64,000 bases of DNA, taken from contig CM032228.1 in assembly GCA_019009955.1 (NCBI GenBank), forward strand, positions 129,109,501 to 129,173,500. Reading direction: 5' to 3'. Shown piece after piece: positions 14,309-21,576 of this stretch. This DNA comes from Riptortus pedestris (lineage: Eukaryota; Arthropoda; Insecta; Hemiptera; Alydidae). The position numbers and the translations under genes are program-made. Below the pieces are notes generated by a model. It worked only from the letters and a program-made list of their open reading frames with translations. It did no database searches and was not told the DNA's origin. Position 1 is the first letter of the stretch; the number at the start of each line of letters is the position of its first letter.

Positions 14309-17300
14309 AATGTGTACAATTTCCAGAGCTATGGAACTAAGTGAAAAAGGCATAACAAATATGGCAAAATATATAAAATGTTTTCATATAGCCGTAGTAA
14401 ATGTCCAGTCAAAGAAGTCACCATTAGGAGTGTTAAATTGACAGTAAAACGTATAAATATTTATTGAATATCAGGTGCCAGGTTTGAAGAAAATAATCAC
14501 ATGAACTACAGAAATTTATTGTTCATGCAATGAACACACATGTTTCCAAGAAATACAAACTTCGACAAAATATGCTTGTATAAAAATAGCGAGGGTCCAA
14601 GGTTCAACGCAAGTTAGGTTAGTTCAACGAGTGTCTCATTAGAAAATTATTGAATTTTGCAATAAGTTTTTAAATCTACTTCTTTTCCTAATGATTTTTT
14701 TTTTTTACGAATTAGGACAATCACAATGCTGTGAACTTCTTCTTGCTTGCCAGAACTAAATTCCCTTGAAAATTTTTAGAATAATGGTCAAAGATTTGAT
14801 AAGAAGTATGTACCATTATGTTCAAGTATCAACTAATGATCGAGATGTTGAATACAGTACTAGAAATGTAAAATAAAGTTTTCAATTAAAGGAATTTTTT
14901 TGAATTCCTTTTTGTTAAAAAAAAAAAAAAACTTGTGAAATCATCACTTTTACTAAAAATGTGAAAATAAATGTTCTCATAAACATTTAAGTCATTGAAG
15001 ACAAAAAAATTAATTTTTACTGTATTTTAGTTGGCTGCATCATAAATAAATGGTCAATGTTAAACAATTGATAGAGAATACAAAAATCCATTACACAGGG
15101 GCTGCGTAAACTAATCAGATTTCCCTCGTGAGGTTCTACAATAGATAAATCTACATAACCGTAACATATAACACCACCGTTAATATTAAGTGAATAAATA
15201 CAAATGGTAATGAGCAATCTTTCAGTCAATTTTAATATCCTCTCAGAGCTGAAAAGATAAATAGAAATATTTTTTACTGGAAAGAAAAACAATTACTGAA
15301 TTATATCTGAATAAAACATATAAATTTTATTGAAAACTATTTACTACAAGTACTGTAATTTTTAATGAATCAGAATAATTTTTATCTCAATCACTCAAAT
15401 TTTAGTAGTCCAAGAACTTAAGAAGGGGAGGGGATCAACACAACATATTTGCATGTAAAACTATTTACTAGAAGTACTGTAATTTATAATGAATCAGAAT
15501 AATTTTTATCTCATTCACTCAAATTTTAGTATTCCAAGAAATTAAGAAGGGGGATGGATCAACAGAACATATTTGCATATATCTCGAATAATAAAGATCT
15601 CATAAAAACAATATTTGGTATTTAAGCTTCAAATAAAGTGCTTTATTATATAACAGAGTATCGTTTATGTGACATGAGTAGATGGGGGCTTGCTTAAGGC
15701 TGAAAACTGAAAAATGCACATATCTTGGTTAATATTCAAGATAGAGAATAAATGTATATAAGAATATTTATAGTACATTTAATTCGCAATAAGATTGGTT
15801 CTATACCATTTTTATACCTATAGTAACAGATATATCTTGAATTTTCAAAATTATCCCCCTCTAAACCCCCCCTCCCTCTGGTCCGATTTTAGCCTTTAAC
15901 AAACTTTATCTTTTTTTTTTTACATAAAACGATTACTAATTTTCATCATCTCCTAGGTAGGAATGATGGACATTTGAAGAAATTTTTTGAAAACCACATT
16001 ATGAATATGACCTCAATAGCTAAAAATATAATTATTATGTCATCATTACAAAAAATATAGTAATTAAATAATTGACAATCAACTTACACTTGGCATCCAT
16101 ACTCTTTCACCTTTCTTTACAGCTTCTGTAGCTTTTTTGAAGTTTTCATCAAATGGATTAACCTTTTGTAGGTCTTGGAAAAGACCAATAGCTTCACAGT
16201 TGCGTATAAATCTAGTAGGTGTTGGAGTTTGATCCGCTGAAACCATGAAATAATACACCATAATATATAATTTTTCAGTTTTTATTTTTATAACATACAA
16301 GAAATTGAAAATAACATTACTTCATCAAAGTATGATAAAAGTCAGGGTAAAATATAATATAAAACTAGCTCAGATACCCGGCTTCGCCCGGGAATTGATT
16401 TTAGGCTGAATGGTGATGGTATTTTTTTGGCAAGGCTTTACTTTGCATACTATTTTGACATTTACCTGTCCCAGAGTTTAGGATTTATACCTGTTATTGG
16501 TGTGGATTTATTAATTATAAAATTTTTTTTTTTTATGTAAGACTTCACTGTCCTCCATATTGTCATATTTCCCGTCTCCTGTGAATTATGCAAAGATTTC
16601 AGTTATTAAGGACAAAATATTAACATAGATTAGAATTTATTTTTCCAGGTGAGGTACCTGGTAGTTCAAATTAGAAAGAATTGTTGAGCATATCAATATT
16701 TCTACGCAAATTACTTGCTCCACACATTGTTCCTGGAGAAATGTATAAAACAAAAGTTACTCTAAATAACACAGTAAACAACTTTTGTTTTTGCACATAT
16801 GCCGAAAAACAAATAGACAAAGAAATATCGCGAATTTATATTTCAGGCCTCCCTTATAACCCCCACTCCTGTTCTAACCTAAAAACTTTAATATAGCTTA
16901 TAATCATGGAAGAATTAATGCTGATTGACATACCGAGTTTTGTTAAGTTCGGTTCAATCATTAGTGCCCAATAAAAAAGTTGACTCCCGCTTTAGTTCCT
17001 AGTGTATATCTCGTTTATACTTTGTTATACGACAAAAGTGAATATAACAAAAGTTAATCTAAATAACAAAATAAATCACTTTTGTTATGTTCATATTTGC
17101 CGAAAAACCAATAGTAAACGAAATATCACTATTTTTAATTTCAAGTCTCCCTTATAACCCCCACTCCTGCCCGTCCCTAGAAATGTTGGTATGGCTTATT
17201 ATAATAAAGGCGTTAGTGCTAATACCCATACCAAGTTTTATTTAGTTTGGTCGAGTCTTTTGTGTCAAATAAAATTGTTCACTTCCGCTATAGGTTTTAG

Positions 17301-20300
17301 CGCATATCTCGTTTATAATTCGATATACGAAAAAAGTGTATATAACAGCTGAAGAAAGAAAGAGGGAGTGAGAGAGGTTCTAGATTACAGGAAGGTCTCC
17401 CCCCCCACCCCTCCCTGACTCTCCAGGTTAACCAACAGAACATGATTAATTCTAACTCTCAATTTCGCTCACATTACCTCATATTCACATTCTATTTTCA
17501 ATTCTAATGATGTATGTTTAAATACTTTCGTTTTTTGTGAATTAATTGATTTTTTAAACACATTAAAGGAATAAATTACTTACTTCCGATTAATTAATGT
17601 TTCGGTGAAAGACAGAGGAATGGGGTGGGGGTAATATACTTTGCTCCTCATGAAACAGTTACTTGTTTTTAAAATGCTTCATACAATTGAAATGTTCTTG
17701 TTTATCGCCATAATATATCATGGTGAGGTAAAATTAAATTAAAAGATTGAATGGTATAACTTATTCAAACATTGGAATGAATTGCAGATATTGATACTTT
17801 TATACGACCAAGATGTATATTAAGTTACTCTATATAACAATGGAACAATTTGTGTTATGAGCATTTTTGTTAATATAGCTTATAATTTAGTAGCAGTTGG
17901 TGCAAAGTCAGATGATACTGAGTCATGTTCAGTTGACTGTGCCTAACTAAAGTTTTTAGCGTATATGTCGTTTATGCTTCCTTATATGACAAAAGTATAT
18001 ATAACAAAAGTTACTCTAAATAACAAAATAAACAACTCTTATTATGTGCCTGTTCGCAGAAAAACCAATAAGAAATAATATATCGCAATTTTTCATTTCA
18101 CGCCTCCATTACAACCCTACTCCTGTTCGTTCCTAAAAATGTTCCTATAGATTATAATCAAGGATGAGTTAATACCAACCTACATACAGAGTTTTGTTTA
18201 GTTTGGTTGAGTCTTATCTGTCAAATAAAATTGTTGACTCCCGCTATAGTTTTTAGCATATAACTCATTTATACTTCGGTATAAGACAAAATAGTGTATA
18301 ACAAAAGTTACTCTAAACAACAAAATAAACATTTTTTGTTATGTGCATATTTGCCGAAAAAGCGATACGAAACAAAATATCACTATTTTTAATTTCAGGC
18401 CTCCCTTATAACCCATACTCTTGTTCGCCTCAGAGAATAATAATATAGCCTAAAGTCTAAGTTGGGTTAGTAGTAATATACATACCAAGTTTCATAAAAT
18501 TCGGTTCAGCCGTTTATGCGTGAAAAGGTAACAAACAAACAAACAAAATGCAGTTATGGTGTCTATGACATGTGAAACGAAAAGTCATCGTGAAATTATG
18601 AGAAAAAAATCAATGTACAGACAGAGGTTACAATTTTATATAAATATAGATATAAAGGGTATAATGGTGAAAGGTCAAACAATGACATATCTTTCACTTA
18701 TTCACTCAACACGTTTTTTTGTCCCATAGGTGCCACTTCAGATGTAGCACATATATTACAAAATGATTCGATCTTAGCAACAAAGCAGTTATGTCAAGAT
18801 AAACAACATGGGGAAGGTTACAAATCTGCTGACTACATCATTACAATAAAAATTATGAACTGCATGAAAAATGAATTGTAGGAAACTGGTTGAAGTATGA
18901 AAATAAATTTCAGAAGTAGAAGTCACAATTACATCTAATCAATATGATGCTACCTTGTTGATATAAGTGGTTATTAAGAAAACACCATTTTCCGATGTTC
19001 ACTTCATATTTCTAATTCTTTTGTCTTCAACTGTCTAAGTTTGTACTGTTTGACGCTTACCTTAGTATTAACAACTTTTGCATCATCCATTATCTGATTC
19101 TCAATATTAAGATAAACCTTAACTCTATCACCAGCCTTGACATCTTGAGTCATATTCCTTCTTGTTTTGGTAGATCTTCACAATCATTGGGACATTTTCT
19201 TTTTAAAACATTATTGATTGTCCTTTCAAACAATTCTTCATTAAAATTAAAAAGACAAGGCTCAAATATAGCCTATTTTGTTTTCTTCCGGTTCTTCACA
19301 TTCTTCGTTACACACACTGTGATTCATATGATAATCTTTATCATTTTTTAAAAAAAGAACTTAGAACTTTTCTTTTTAAGAAAAGTTAATATTCAATAGA
19401 ACCACTCCAAATATTTTGGTGAGGTAAAGAATACATTAAAAACAATTATGCCAAATAAATAATAAAAAAAATAATAAAGAGTATCATATGAACCACAAAG
19501 AAACCGAGAATGTGATTCATATGATAATCTTAATCATTTTTTTTATTATTATTTCTTTTGCATAATTGTTTTTAACGTGTTCCTTACCTCACCAAAATAT
19601 TTAGAGTGACTCTTCCAAGTGCTGAGTGCTCTATTGAAAAGTAAGTTTTCTTGAATTATAGTGGATAGCTTGAAAAATAATTAATCATTCTATGAGAACA
19701 ATTTTTTTCTTTCATTTAAATCCAAAAGTATTGCCAGTTTTTCTATGCATTTCAGCATCGAAAGACTTAATATTTCTATTGTTTTCAATTTTCTTTGTAT
19801 ATTATAAGTTGTATTTATTATTAAATTTGTTAAATAGCTTAGTAATGTCCTTCTGACCAGACAGCCAATCATCATTAGGTTGCCAACATATCTCAATAAA
19901 AATTGCATGTAAATGCCAAAATCATTGATCATTTCTTACATGATATTAGTCATTTCTATTGAATTCAATATAACTGGTATACTGTTTCCCATCTGTAATT
20001 TACTTTTCCGTTTGAAAATCTTGTTATATATCTTAAATAACCATCCTTGGTACAGAGCTGTATACCTTCTATAAACAATTCTTTGTTATTTATTTTTTTT
20101 ATGTGGTTTTATTTTCCCCTCCCAAATAACGATATAGTTTTAGTAGCTAATCTACTAACACACGGAACATGTATCTACTATTTGGATACATTATCATGAT
20201 ATCAAAAGATACTATAACATAACTTAGTGTTTTATTTGATGTTTTCAACTTTTCAGATAGTACAGATAGTTTCGGAATCTAAAATATTTGCTAATGGACT

Positions 20301-21543
20301 GAAGGTGATTTCCTTTCTGCAATTTTATAAGAATATAAAAGAGCAGAACTTGGATACCATTATTTATATATCTTCCATTATATATATATATATATATATA
20401 TATATTCTGATTTTTTGATGAGGTACATGAACATGATATCACCTTATTTGTCATAGCTCAAGAGGGGACACAATCTATTACATTGAAAAAGGAAAGTCAT
20501 ATAAAATAAGGTTTATTTTAATAAATACTTGTAGACTTCCGCGGTCTTAGTCATTATTACAATTGAGGTCTTTGGGTATTGACTGTGTCTTCATGCTTTT
20601 GGCCGGCATTTCGGTAAACATACTTCCAGGCTTCCTCAGAGACTGAATAGTTCTGTTCCTATTCAGATATATATGTCTCTATTCTGTCTGATACTCTAGG
20701 CAGATTAGAAACTCATGAGTAGATCTTTTCATTGGTCACATAAAGACACGGTCGCAACCCAATGACCTCGATAGTAATAAGGTTTATTTTATTAATACAT
20801 TCATCTACATTAATTGTAACCATTTTATTGGTTCCAATGATATATAGATCTTCATTTTATTTGATCCAAAAGTGGCTGCACTGTTGTAAAAGTCAACTAA
20901 GAGAGGCCCTCTTGAACCTCGTTGGTATATTTGGAGATTACCCCTAAGACAACTCCTATCTAACACTCACCCCTCCCCCTTAGGTATTGAAAGGGTTATT
21001 AAGTGAAAGACGTCCACAGTCATTTTGTATAAGACTTTGAGTGCGGTTTGACACCAGCAGGGGTGGGTAGCACTTTGCGCTCCAATACTTTTTACACTTT
21101 CCCTCATACTGTACATTTCAGTATGTTTTTTTTTAATTTAGAATCTTCAATTATTTTCATTTCCCACAATTTCATTAACATTTTTATGTAGTTTTAAAAA
21201 ATGGTATATTAAATAAAATACTTGTAAAATGTAATTTACATGTAATTTAAAAAATAAAATATAATTTATTTAATATTATTATTGCATAATATAATAACAA
21301 AAATTAATTAATTAGGAAAACATAAAGTGTAGGAAATTAAAATAATATTCCATTTATGACTTCAGAATTGTTATGAAACAAATAGCATATGAAAATAAAC
21401 GTGCTTTCATAAACAAATCACATCATGAAAATAAGTAAGGATATGGTGCTATTAGTGTGTAAACACAGAGGTAAGATCAGAAAGGGTTTAAGCCATATAA
21501 AAGATAACATTAATTAACAGGATGATAAATAGAACTTCATTTC

Positions 21544-21576
<33 letters not shown>

